Below are positions 15,331 to 23,054 of a stretch of 45,287 nucleotides of DNA, one piece after another. Each line of letters begins with the position of its first letter. The stretch's first letter is position 1. This stretch comes from Planctomycetota bacterium (GTDB lineage: Bacteria; Planctomycetota; UBA8742; UBA2392), in the NCBI GenBank assembly GCA_020848275.1, contig JADLAK010000053.1, positions 1 through 45,287 of the forward strand, read 5' to 3'. The notes beneath the pieces were generated by a model that worked only from the letters and a program-made list of their open reading frames with translations, did not search any database and was not told the origin of the DNA. The translations under genes were made by a program, and so were the position numbers.

Positions 15331-17784
15331 ATGACCGCGCTCATAGTGGCCATCTTCGATTTCGCACGCCGGCGGCGACTGGTCTTGCCGCTGATTTGCG
15401 CGGCGGTACTCTCCCTTGCCTGCATCGGTATCGCGCAAATCAAATTCACCGAGGACGTATTCGAGTTGCTGCCGCAAAACGAGCCCGCGGTCGCGGAAGG
15501 CCGGCTGGTGCTGGCGCGCTTTCGCACACTTGAGCGCATCATCATCAGCCTCAAAGCCGACGAACAGGTCAAGTTGCTGTCCGCCATCGACAACACGGCC
15601 GCGGAGTTGCGCAATGCGCCGGGAATCCGCTCGGTGGTTTCGCGTCTTAACGACCACGCCATGGAGGACATCGCCCAGGCCTACGACGGCAAATTGCCGA
15701 TGCTGTTTGACGCGCCGATGCAACGCGCCGTTGAACAGCGCCTGACCGCCGAGGAATTCCAGTTGCGGCTGCAACGTTTTGCCGACCGGCAGGCCGGCGC
15801 CGAGGGCATTACCGTCGACAGCGCCAAGTTCCGGCGCGATCCCTTTGCAATGGACGAAATGTTGCTGCGCCGCTTCGAGCGCCTCAACGCCGGATTTAAT
15901 GTGCAATTGATCGGTGGACGCCTCGTCAGCAAAGACGGCCTGCACGGCCTGATTATCGCCGAGGCGGAATTCCCTGCGCTCAACACGGGCCGCGGCATCG
16001 ACTTGATCGCCGGCGTCGACCGCGTGCTTGCCGGCCTTCCCCCGGGCGTAAGCGGTGTCGCCATCGGCGGCCATCGCAGCAGCGTCGACAACGCGCTGGT
16101 GCTGCGCAACGACATCCAGTGGACGATCCTGACGAGTGTGCTCGGCGTTCTTGCGATTTTCATCCTCGCCTACCGCAGCCTCACGCCGATCATCGCGACG
16201 TTGCTTTCGGTCGGCGTCGGTTTTGGCGCGGCGCTGGGCGTGCAGGGCTGGACGGTCGGGGCGCTTTCCGCCATCACCGCGGGTTTTAGCGCGGCGCTGC
16301 TCGGCATCAGCGTCGATTACACGGTTCATCTTGTAACGGCGATGGGTGGCGAGGCCGCCGCAACCAAGCCCCAGCGGGTGCGCGACGCCTTGAGACACGT
16401 GGCGCTGCCGACGGCGCTGGCGATGGTGACAACGGTGGTGGCAATGGCGACGCTGTGGTTTTCGCGCTTTGACGGCCTCAAGCAGCTTGCGGCGATTGCG
16501 ACCATCGGCGTCACGGTTGCCTTTGTGTTCGCGTTCACGGTTGGCGCGCAGTTCCTGGCGAAGGTCGGTCCCAGGCCCAAGGCAAACCTGCTGGTCAATG
16601 TGGTGCGCGGCGCGGGCAGGCTGCGCGAGCGCGCGCGGGTGCCGATCCTGGTCGGCGCGCTGATCGTCACGCTGGGGTTGGGCTACGGCCTGTCGCGCGT
16701 GCAGATCGACGGCGACGTGCGCCACCTTGACGGGTCAAGCCGCGCGGCGCGCGAGGCTGAAGCCGATGTCAACCGGGTCTACGGCGGTAACGCGCTGACG
16801 CGCACCCTCGTGGTCTCGCGCGGCGACGACCTTGAAGGCGCCCTGCGCGCCAACGACCTTGCGGCGCGGGAAATTGACAAGCTCGGCGTGACCCGTTTTG
16901 AGGGCCTGAGCTGGGTGCTGCCCGCGCGCGATACCCAGCGCGAAAACATCGCGCGCTGGCGTCGCTTCTGGACCAACGAACGCGTCGCGGCGCTGAAGGA
17001 AGCCATGCTCAAGGCGCGCGCGAACTCCGCCGGCAAGGAATTGACGTTCACCGCCGCAAAGTGCGACGCGTTCTTCGCCGATTTCTTTGCGCGCCTGAGC
17101 CCCGACACGCCCGACGGCGCGCTTATCGACCCCACGGAGTTGCGCCAGAGGCCGCTGTGGGATCTGCTGCGAAACTACGCCAGCGAAGCGGACGGCGGCG
17201 TCTATGTGGCGACGACTGCGGAACTCGCGCCCGAGCTGACGCCGCTGCTGCGCGCGGGGGCGCCTTCGGCGATGATGTTGAACAAGACCGCCTTTGCGGG
17301 CGTGATCGTGGGCTTTGTCCAGCGCGACCTGATCGTGCTGGGCGGCCTGTCACTGGCGCTGGTGGTTTTCCTGCTCTGGTTGACGTTCGGCGAGATCGGC
17401 GCGATTGCCGCCGCGCTCACGCCCGTGGGCGGCAGTTTGATCTGGACGTTAGGGCTGATGGGGCTGCTGGGAATTCAATTCAACATCATCAACACGCTGG
17501 TGACGGTGTTTATCGCGGGCCTGGGCATTGATTACGGCATTTTCGTGGTGCAGATTTATCGCGAGGCGCCGGATGCCGCCACGGCGCGCGAGCGCATGGC
17601 CAGCGCCGGCGGCGGCATTGCGGCGGCCGCGATCACGACGCTGTTTGGCTTTGGCAGCCTGGCGATTGCGAGCCACCCGGCCCTGTTCAGCGTGGGCATC
17701 ACGACGACAATCGGCATAACGTCGAGTTTGATTCTGGCGCTGTTCGTGACGCCGAGTTTAGTCGCGCGCGGAGGCGGAAAATGA
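15331..17784 (+). CDS. MMPL/RND-family lipid exporter
   Basis: An 817-residue inner-membrane exporter of the MMPL type. It has one N-terminal span (about 16-36), a large periplasmic domain, a bundle of five spans (about 265-420), a second periplasmic domain and a second bundle near 650-810. In the first bundle the span-4-like segment reads ISVDYTVHL and in the second GLGIDYGIF; both carry the conserved Asp-Tyr pair used for proton coupling in this family. Members of this type accompany aryl-polyene and other fatty-acyl-derived pathways and move lipids to the outer membrane. It is the first gene of a plus-strand cluster: the lipoprotein gene overlaps it by 4 nt (ATGA). Confidence 0.9.
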   Translation: MTALIVAIFDFARRRRLVLPLICAAVLSLACIGIAQIKFTEDVFELLPQNEPAVAEGRLVLARFRTLERIIISLKADEQVKLLSAIDNTAAELRNAPGIRSVVSRLNDHAMEDIAQAYDGKLPMLFDAPMQRAVEQRLTAEEFQLRLQRFADRQAGAEGITVDSAKFRRDPFAMDEMLLRRFERLNAGFNVQLIGGRLVSKDGLHGLIIAEAEFPALNTGRGIDLIAGVDRVLAGLPPGVSGVAIGGHRSSVDNALVLRNDIQWTILTSVLGVLAIFILAYRSLTPIIATLLSVGVGFGAALGVQGWTVGALSAITAGFSAALLGISVDYTVHLVTAMGGEAAATKPQRVRDALRHVALPTALAMVTTVVAMATLWFSRFDGLKQLAAIATIGVTVAFVFAFTVGAQFLAKVGPRPKANLLVNVVRGAGRLRERARVPILVGALIVTLGLGYGLSRVQIDGDVRHLDGSSRAAREAEADVNRVYGGNALTRTLVVSRGDDLEGALRANDLAAREIDKLGVTRFEGLSWVLPARDTQRENIARWRRFWTNERVAALKEAMLKARANSAGKELTFTAAKCDAFFADFFARLSPDTPDGALIDPTELRQRPLWDLLRNYASEADGGVYVATTAELAPELTPLLRAGAPSAMMLNKTAFAGVIVGFVQRDLIVLGGLSLALVVFLLWLTFGEIGAIAAALTPVGGSLIWTLGLMGLLGIQFNIINTLVTVFIAGLGIDYGIFVVQIYREAPDAATARERMASAGGGIAAAAITTLFGFGSLAIASHPALFSVGITTTIGITSSLILALFVTPSLVARGGGK

Positions 17785-18665
17785 AGACGCAAAACAGCCC
17801 CGCGTGTGAACGCGGGCTGTCCCATCAAGTGTCCCAATCCGTGATTTCCGAACGGACCCCCCGCCATTACTGGCGGGGCTGTCACGCGGCCTTCGCCGCG
17901 CTGCTACTGCTTTCCGCCTGTGCCGCACCGGACCCGTACAAGCGGGCGATACCACCAGCAATCTCGCCGATTCCGGCCGAATTCCTGGTCCAGAAGTTCA
18001 ACAACCGCTGGCCAGGCAGTTTCAAATGCACGCAAACGGTGATTCTGGATTTCGGCCCGGTGACCAAGACGTTTGTCGGCTATCTCGCGGTTGACCATAC
18101 ACCGGCCGATGGAGCCGAGCCGCGAGTTGCGCGATTCAGGCTCCAGGGCATGACCGAGCAAGGGGTGAAGATGTTTGACCTTGCCCATAATGAGCGCGAC
18201 GGTGACATAGTGGTGCTCGCCCCGTCTGACGAGATAAAGGGGGAGGCTTTAAAATCCATCAGTCGCGACATTCAACGTGTCTTCTTGCTTGAGCTTTCGG
18301 GTGAAGTTGAAGCTAAGCAGGAAGGCAATTACGACCTCGTTTGCCGGAGGACGTCCACGCCGGCGATCCATGCACGTGGATTCCTTTATGATTCATCGAG
18401 CGATCCAAGCAGCCCGCCGTTATTCAGGCCGCGTCGCAATCGCTTTTGGCTTGATTCAATGATGGTCACAGACGATCGCGGTCCGCTGTTTTCGTTGGAT
18501 CAATTCGAACCGCAGAAGTTTGCCGGACCGGAGTACCTGCCATCGACCATTGTCCTGCGCGACAGCGGGCGCGGGAGTTTTCCCTATAAGCTGACGGTTC
18601 GCATCACCGATTTCAAAGTTGTCGAGAAGCCGTTTCCTGAAAAGACGTTTTTCCCGAACGGATAA
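17781..18665 (+). CDS. DUF3261/LolA-like outer-membrane lipoprotein
   Basis: The frame runs 294 codons from an ATG that overlaps the exporter stop (ATGA) and has a GGAGG site. The lipobox LLSAC places the lipidated cysteine at residue 47, which is long for a signal peptide. A GTG at 17841 gives a normal 27-residue signal (SERTPRHYWRGCHAAFAALL) and may be the true start. The first 34 codons contain two hairpins, which suggests that a non-coding element sits in or in front of the gene. The mature part is beta-rich and ends ITDFKVVEKPFPEKTFF; it resembles the DUF3261 lipoproteins that partner MMPL exporters in aryl-polyene-like clusters. Role inferred: lipid carrier at the outer membrane. Confidence 0.72.
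   Translation: MKTQNSPACERGLSHQVSQSVISERTPRHYWRGCHAAFAALLLLSACAAPDPYKRAIPPAISPIPAEFLVQKFNNRWPGSFKCTQTVILDFGPVTKTFVGYLAVDHTPADGAEPRVARFRLQGMTEQGVKMFDLAHNERDGDIVVLAPSDEIKGEALKSISRDIQRVFLLELSGEVEAKQEGNYDLVCRRTSTPAIHARGFLYDSSSDPSSPPLFRPRRNRFWLDSMMVTDDRGPLFSLDQFEPQKFAGPEYLPSTIVLRDSGRGSFPYKLTVRITDFKVVEKPFPEKTFFPNG
17795..17878. other. Two hairpins inside the 5' end of the lipoprotein gene
   Basis: Hairpin one (17795-17819) pairs CAGCCCCGCGT with ACGCGGGCTG, with one bulged C. Hairpin two (17859-17878) is a perfect CCCCGCCA/TGGCGGGG stem with loop TTAC. Between them lies a repeated TGTCCCA word. They could damp transcription or hide the ATG, tuning the lipoprotein against the exporter. Confidence 0.7.
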
Positions 18666-18666
18666 A

Positions 18667-18692
18667 CGTAGGGACACGCTGCCGCGTGTTCG
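18667..18692. repeat. REP-like palindrome
   Basis: CGTAGGGACACGC, a TGCC loop, then GCGTGTTC. The same element occurs twice more, at 29230 and 29304 (inverted). It fills the spacer between the lipoprotein and dehydratase genes. Confidence 0.8.
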
Positions 18693-18705
18693 TACAAAAG
18701 CACCC

Positions 18706-19068
18706 ATGACGCTCGCTGAAACACTCGACGCCGCAACCAAGCAATTCGCGCCCGACAAATCGCGGGCGACGGCGACGTTGGTATTCAGCGGCGGCGAGTT
18801 CTTTTTCGACGGGCATTTCCCCGGAGTGCCGGTGCTGCCCGCGATCGTGCAGATCGGGCTTGCCGTGCATTTTGCCGCGCGGCTGGCAGGGAAATCCCTG
18901 AACCTGGCCGAGGTCACGAGGGCAGTGTTTATTAAACCGGTCGGTCCCGGTGTCGAGCTGGACCTCGTGGTCGAATTGCTGCCCGCCGAGGCCGGCCTGA
19001 CGCGCGTGAAGGCCGAACTCACGCAGGCCGGCGCGCGGATTTCCGAATTCAGTTTGCGAGTGCAGTAG
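18706..19068 (+). CDS. Hotdog-fold 3-hydroxyacyl-ACP dehydratase (ApeI/FabZ-like)
   Basis: A 120-residue single hotdog domain. The signature FDGHFPGVPVLPAIVQI contains the catalytic His of the FabZ/FabA class. The segment after it (GLAVHFAARL) lacks the Glu/Gln seen in the helix of housekeeping FabZ and is more like the ApeI-type dehydratases of aryl-polyene clusters. It would dehydrate a 3-hydroxyacyl thioester on an acyl carrier protein in the cytoplasm. The ATG at 18706 is taken because the upstream in-frame extension is read from the REP-like repeat. It lies between the lipoprotein and the fused acyltransferase, which fits a lipid-product pathway. The carrier protein and ketosynthase are not in the window. 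Confidence 0.82.
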   Translation: MTLAETLDAATKQFAPDKSRATATLVFSGGEFFFDGHFPGVPVLPAIVQIGLAVHFAARLAGKSLNLAEVTRAVFIKPVGPGVELDLVVELLPAEAGLTRVKAELTQAGARISEFSLRVQ

Positions 19069-19098
19069 GCGCTCGGGTTTGGGATGCAGCTTTTCCCA

Positions 19099-19131
19099 GC
19101 GCCTGGTGCCTAGCAGCTAGTGCCTTGGCGC
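19099..19131. repeat. Short period-7 hairpin
   Basis: Words TGGTGCC, TAGCAGC, TAGTGCC and TTGGCGC follow each other at a 7-bp step, and the ends GCGCC/GGCGC pair. It lies in the spacer between the dehydratase and PlsC-C45 genes on the same strand. Confidence 0.7.
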
Positions 19132-19163
19132 ACCGGCAGATTGGCGGTAAGACCTGACTGACT

Positions 19164-21641
19164 ATGGACGCAAATCCACCAAAGCAACCCCGCGGCCTGC
19201 CGCCGATGAACTTCCTGCGGACGTTCACCGCCTATGGCCTGCTCACCATCATCCTGGGCCTGCAGCTTTTTGTCTTCGAAATCCCGGTGTGGTTGATTGA
19301 CCGACTGACCGGCCGCAACGGCAATGTGTTCCTGGCGGTGCAACGCGCGCTGATGCGCACGTTCTTCCGGCTCTATCCTTTTGGGCGCATGCGGCGGGTG
19401 AATATCCGCAGGGGCGCGTTCCCGCGCCCCTGCGTGATCGTCGCCAACCACCAGTCGCTGCTGGATATCCCGCTGTTGATGACGCTGCCGGGGCGCATAC
19501 GGTTCATGACGCCGCTGTGGTTTTTCAAGCTGCCGTGGCTGGGGGAAATCAGCAAACTCGCCAAGCACATTGAATACTCGGGCCGGCGCAATGCGCCGCT
19601 ACAGCCTGGCCTCGACGCCCTCAAGCGCGGCGATTCCATCGTCATCCTGCCCGAGGGCCGACGTTCGACGTGCGGCGAGATCGAGCGCTTCCACGATGGC
19701 GCCTTTGAGCTGGCGTCCAATGCGGGCGTGCCGATTGTGCCGGTCGTGCTGGATGGCACCGGAGCAGCCTTGCACAAAGATCGCACGACCATTCACCCGC
19801 TGCGGCTGTCGCTCAAAGCCCTTCCGTTCATTGACGCCAAAGACAAACCCGTCGCCGAATTGCGCGATCAAACCCGCGCGGCGATGGCCGCCGCACTGGC
19901 GGGCCTGCGTGAACGGCGCGGCCTTGCGCTGCCAATTGGGCTTGCGGGGCGGCTGGCGGCGACGTGCATCGCGCTGCTGGTCGGCGGGTTGATCGGCGTC
20001 AGCTATTACGTGAACAATTTTTGTATCGCCAAGCCGCCGGCGTATTCCGGCAGCCGCGAACTAGCGGCTAAGAAGCTCGGCGCCTTTGGCGAAGCGACGA
20101 CGCTGGGCGACAGTTGGCGCACGGAGCGCGGCGGCCTGCATGTGATCGGCCTGAGCGGCGACCCCTGGGAAATCGGCTACGCCAACGCAAAGTTCACGCC
20201 CGAGATATTGAAGAAGCAGGAGGAGAAGCTACTCGAGGCTGTCAACGAGTTCGTCCCCAACGGGCTCGTCTACTGGGTGCTCAAGAACGGCATTGGGCTG
20301 AACAACCGCGACCTGCCCAATTACGTGACCGAGGCGGAAAAGATCGAGGTGTTGGGCCTGACGGAGGGCAGCGTCAATCATCATCCCGACGACGTGCCGC
20401 TGTATCACCGCATCCTTAATTATCACGCGGCCCACGACATCAGCCACCTGCTGATCGACAGCCCGCTGGTGGTCAAACGTGAGGTTGTCGGCTGCACGGC
20501 CTTTGCGGCCTGGGGCAAGGCGACGACTGGCGGCGAGATGTTCATCGGCCGCAACTTTGACTGGGAATCCGGCGATGTTTTCGACCAGGACAAGGTCGTG
20601 TTTTTCGTCTGGCCGAAGGACAAGGGCTCGATCCCGTTCTGCCACGTCGCGTGGGCGGGCATGGTCGGCGCGGTAACGGGCATCAACGCCCGGGGAATTG
20701 CCTGCAGTATCAACGCCGCGCGCACCGAAGATTTCCGCGGCTTCGGCCAGATCGGCACGCCCGTGAGCATGCTGGTGCGCCGGGTGCTCGAGCATGCGTC
20801 AACGCTGGACGAAGCCGAGAAAATCATCCGCGAGTCCCAGGTGTTCTGCAGTGACGGCTTTTTGATCGCCGACAGCAAACGCGCGATCGTGATCGAGAAA
20901 TCACCGGGCCGCGTCGGCAAACGCGAGGCGGCGCGCGCGGGTTTAATACTGCAGACCAACCATTTCCTCACGCCGGAATTTGCCGAAGACAAATCGAACC
21001 GCAAGCAGCAGGAGCAATCGACGACGCTGTACCGCATGCGCCGGCTGGAGGAATTGACCGAGGCGAGCTACGGCAAGATTGACGAACGCGCCTGCCTCGA
21101 CATCATGCGCGACCGCAAGGGCGCGGGCGGCAAAAACCTCGGCTTGGGCAATCGCAACGCCATCGACGGCATGATCTGCACGCACAGCGTGGTGATGAAC
21201 GTCGGCAAGGGCTGGTTGTGGGTGTCGGAGGCGCCGCACACGCTGGGGATGTACCGCTGGTTTGACGCGCTGCGTGTGCTCGATGCCGGCCCCCAGGGGG
21301 CGCTGCGCATGGCTGAGCGGCCGGAACGCGACATGGCGCGCGACGGATGGTACTACCGCTCGATGGATTTCGACGAGTTCAAGAAGCAGCTCAAATTCGC
21401 GCGCACCGGCATTGAAAAGAACGACCTTGAAACGACGCGTGCGGCGATCATGTCGCTGGAGAACGTCAACGCGGACGCTTTCGAGACGGCTTACTGGCGC
21501 GGGCGCTACAACTACGCCAAGGAGAAGTTCAAGGACGCGCAGAAGGATTTCGAGCTGGCGCTGTCGCGCGACCCGCACTACGAGGAAGTCCGCGCGGACA
21601 TCAAGTTGTGGCTGCAACGGGCCACAGAACGCGCGAAATAG
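19164..21641 (+). CDS. Fusion of PlsC-type acyltransferase and C45/AAT-family N-terminal-nucleophile acyltransferase
   Basis: An 825-residue two-enzyme protein. A membrane span at about 22-45 precedes a PlsC domain with the H-x4-D motif (His96, Asp101 in NHQSLLD) and the EGRRS motif at 164, as in 1-acylglycerol-3-phosphate acyltransferases. A second span lies at about 258-283. Residues 300-720 form a C45-family domain: GCTAF with candidate nucleophile Cys444, then FIGRNFDW and GINARGIACSINAAR. A TPR-like tail ends the protein (YNYAKEKFKDAQKDFELAL). If the second span crosses the membrane, PlsC faces the cytoplasm and C45 the periplasm. C45 enzymes transfer or cleave acyl groups on amines, so an N- and O-acylated lipid is a reasonable guess. 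Its TAG abuts the convergent TPR gene stop. Confidence 0.88.
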   Translation: MDANPPKQPRGLPPMNFLRTFTAYGLLTIILGLQLFVFEIPVWLIDRLTGRNGNVFLAVQRALMRTFFRLYPFGRMRRVNIRRGAFPRPCVIVANHQSLLDIPLLMTLPGRIRFMTPLWFFKLPWLGEISKLAKHIEYSGRRNAPLQPGLDALKRGDSIVILPEGRRSTCGEIERFHDGAFELASNAGVPIVPVVLDGTGAALHKDRTTIHPLRLSLKALPFIDAKDKPVAELRDQTRAAMAAALAGLRERRGLALPIGLAGRLAATCIALLVGGLIGVSYYVNNFCIAKPPAYSGSRELAAKKLGAFGEATTLGDSWRTERGGLHVIGLSGDPWEIGYANAKFTPEILKKQEEKLLEAVNEFVPNGLVYWVLKNGIGLNNRDLPNYVTEAEKIEVLGLTEGSVNHHPDDVPLYHRILNYHAAHDISHLLIDSPLVVKREVVGCTAFAAWGKATTGGEMFIGRNFDWESGDVFDQDKVVFFVWPKDKGSIPFCHVAWAGMVGAVTGINARGIACSINAARTEDFRGFGQIGTPVSMLVRRVLEHASTLDEAEKIIRESQVFCSDGFLIADSKRAIVIEKSPGRVGKREAARAGLILQTNHFLTPEFAEDKSNRKQQEQSTTLYRMRRLEELTEASYGKIDERACLDIMRDRKGAGGKNLGLGNRNAIDGMICTHSVVMNVGKGWLWVSEAPHTLGMYRWFDALRVLDAGPQGALRMAERPERDMARDGWYYRSMDFDEFKKQLKFARTGIEKNDLETTRAAIMSLENVNADAFETAYWRGRYNYAKEKFKDAQKDFELALSRDPHYEEVRADIKLWLQRATERAK

Positions 21642-21648
21642 CTATTTC
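21635..21648. other. Perfect 14-bp palindrome holding two stop codons
   Basis: GAAATAGCTATTTC contains the TAG of the plus-strand gene (21639-21641) and the TAG of the minus-strand gene (21642-21644). The two coding regions abut without a spacer. Confidence 0.95.
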
Positions 21649-22973
21649 TCGCCCATGTTTTCGAGCATTTTGTCGGCTTTCTTGCCGCGTTCGGAATTCT
21701 TGCCGTCAAGCCGGATGATCTCGCGATATAGCTCTTTGGCTCTGTCCTCGCGTTTTACCTGGTGGCAGCGGGCGAGGTTGTACATGTAGGCGGTGTTGCC
21801 GGGGCGCAGCTTTAGAATCCTCTCGTAAATCGGTCGCGCCCTGTCTGCGCCTTCGACGAGTTTGCAGTTCTTGCCGTCTTCCTGGATCTCCGCGTGCTCG
21901 ACCCAAAACCCGGCGCAATCGCGCGCCAGCCGCACGTCATGGGGGTCGAGGGTGAGGACCGGCTCCAGCGCCTCCGCCTTCTTGTCATTCGTCTTGGCCC
22001 TGTCGGCGTCGGCGCGCGCCGCCGCAATTGCGGCCCAGTCATCCACAATGGATTTGTCCATGGCGTCTAGCGTTTTGCCCTCGCGGGCCAGGCACTTCGT
22101 ATCCTTGTAACGCACGCGATACTGCTTGATGTCCCACTGGATCAGCACCAGGAACTTCTTCGGCAGACGCTTGCGGCTTGCGGCGGGCTTGCCGTAATCG
22201 CCCAGTGAATCCGTGATCTCGAATAACTTGTTTTCGGCGTCGTTCTCAAGCTTCCGCGCCGCCATGACCTGCTGGGCTTTGGTCAGCAGCGTTTCGCGCT
22301 CAACGCTGAACATGGTTTCGCCTTCCATGTACATGTCGAGTACCGGCGCGATCACGAAATCGCCGGATTTGACGTTCTTCAGCTTCTCGCGCTCAATGAT
22401 GTAGTCCTCGATGTCCACACGCGCCGCCTCGTTGCGGTTGTGGACGACGGCAAGCACGCGCCGTGCGAGTTGCGCGGGCAGGTCCGGCTCTTTGGCGTCT
22501 TTCTGCGCGTACAGCCACACTGCAAACGCGACGGCAAACGCATCGTCGTCATTCCTGCTGACGTCGCTGCAATCGACGAGGTAGCGCAGGCGCCAGTTTT
22601 CGATCTTGGCGTCGTGCGGCGTGGCGTCTACGCGGTACTCGGGCTCGCCTTTTTCGTTTTCGTCAATGCGCAGCAGCAAGTGAACGACGAGTGTCTTGTT
22701 GTCGTTCTTGACATCGCGAATCTCGACCAGTTCTATGTCTGGCTTGGTGTCGGGAACGCGAATTTTCGTGCGCGGGAAATTGCCTGCCTTGCAGATTTCG
22801 CGCAGGGTGTTGGGCCAGGTCTCGCCGATCCACACATCCGCGATCTTGTTTTCGCTTTGCGTGCCGAAGAACCGCTTGATCAGCGCTGCGGCGTCGGCAT
22901 TGCCTGCGAAAACGGCTGCGGCAAGCGCCAAGAGCGCCAGATGAGCCATCGAGGATGCCCGCCGCAAAGCCAT
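21642..22973 (-). CDS. Exported TPR-containing protein
   Basis: A 443-residue protein with a clear signal peptide (MALRRASSMAHLALLALAAA, likely cut after NADA). The middle is a charged helical region without a family I know. The last 120 residues contain TPR-like pairs (GNTAYMYNLARCHQVKREDRAKELYREIIRLDG). The ATG at 22973 is chosen over one 20 codons upstream because the signal peptide starts here and a TATCAT hexamer ends 6 nt before it. Likely a periplasmic scaffold; partner unknown. It follows a strong terminator, so it is transcribed separately from the four-repeat gene upstream. Confidence 0.82.
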   Translation of the reverse strand: MALRRASSMAHLALLALAAAVFAGNADAAALIKRFFGTQSENKIADVWIGETWPNTLREICKAGNFPRTKIRVPDTKPDIELVEIRDVKNDNKTLVVHLLLRIDENEKGEPEYRVDATPHDAKIENWRLRYLVDCSDVSRNDDDAFAVAFAVWLYAQKDAKEPDLPAQLARRVLAVVHNRNEAARVDIEDYIIEREKLKNVKSGDFVIAPVLDMYMEGETMFSVERETLLTKAQQVMAARKLENDAENKLFEITDSLGDYGKPAASRKRLPKKFLVLIQWDIKQYRVRYKDTKCLAREGKTLDAMDKSIVDDWAAIAAARADADRAKTNDKKAEALEPVLTLDPHDVRLARDCAGFWVEHAEIQEDGKNCKLVEGADRARPIYERILKLRPGNTAYMYNLARCHQVKREDRAKELYREIIRLDGKNSERGKKADKMLENMGEK

Positions 22974-22979
22974 GCTGAC

Positions 22980-22985
22980 ATGATA
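22980..22985 (-). promoter_or_regulatory. Candidate -10 of a leaderless promoter
   Basis: TATCAT on the minus strand ends 6 nt before the ATG at 22973. Its -35 region would fall inside the terminator stem of the gene upstream. Confidence 0.45.
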
Positions 22986-22996
22986 GCACAGTCCAC

Positions 22997-23024
22997 GAAA
23001 ACGCCCGCGCAATCGCGGGCGTTT
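22997..23024 (-). terminator. Rho-independent terminator of the four-repeat gene
   Basis: A perfect 11-bp stem (AAACGCCCGCG and its complement) with a 4-nt loop. Read on the minus strand it ends in TTTTC. It lies 31 nt after the stop at 23055 and is the clearest intrinsic terminator in the window. Confidence 0.85.
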
Positions 23025-23054
23025 GGCATGCATGCCAGTTTTGCGGCTAAGCGG

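Noticed and set aside
15244..16725. 493-codon open frame opposite the MMPL gene
   Set aside because: It lies antisense to a protein with clear family motifs; GC-rich DNA leaves such frames open by chance, and the product is a His/Arg/Gln-rich string without domains.
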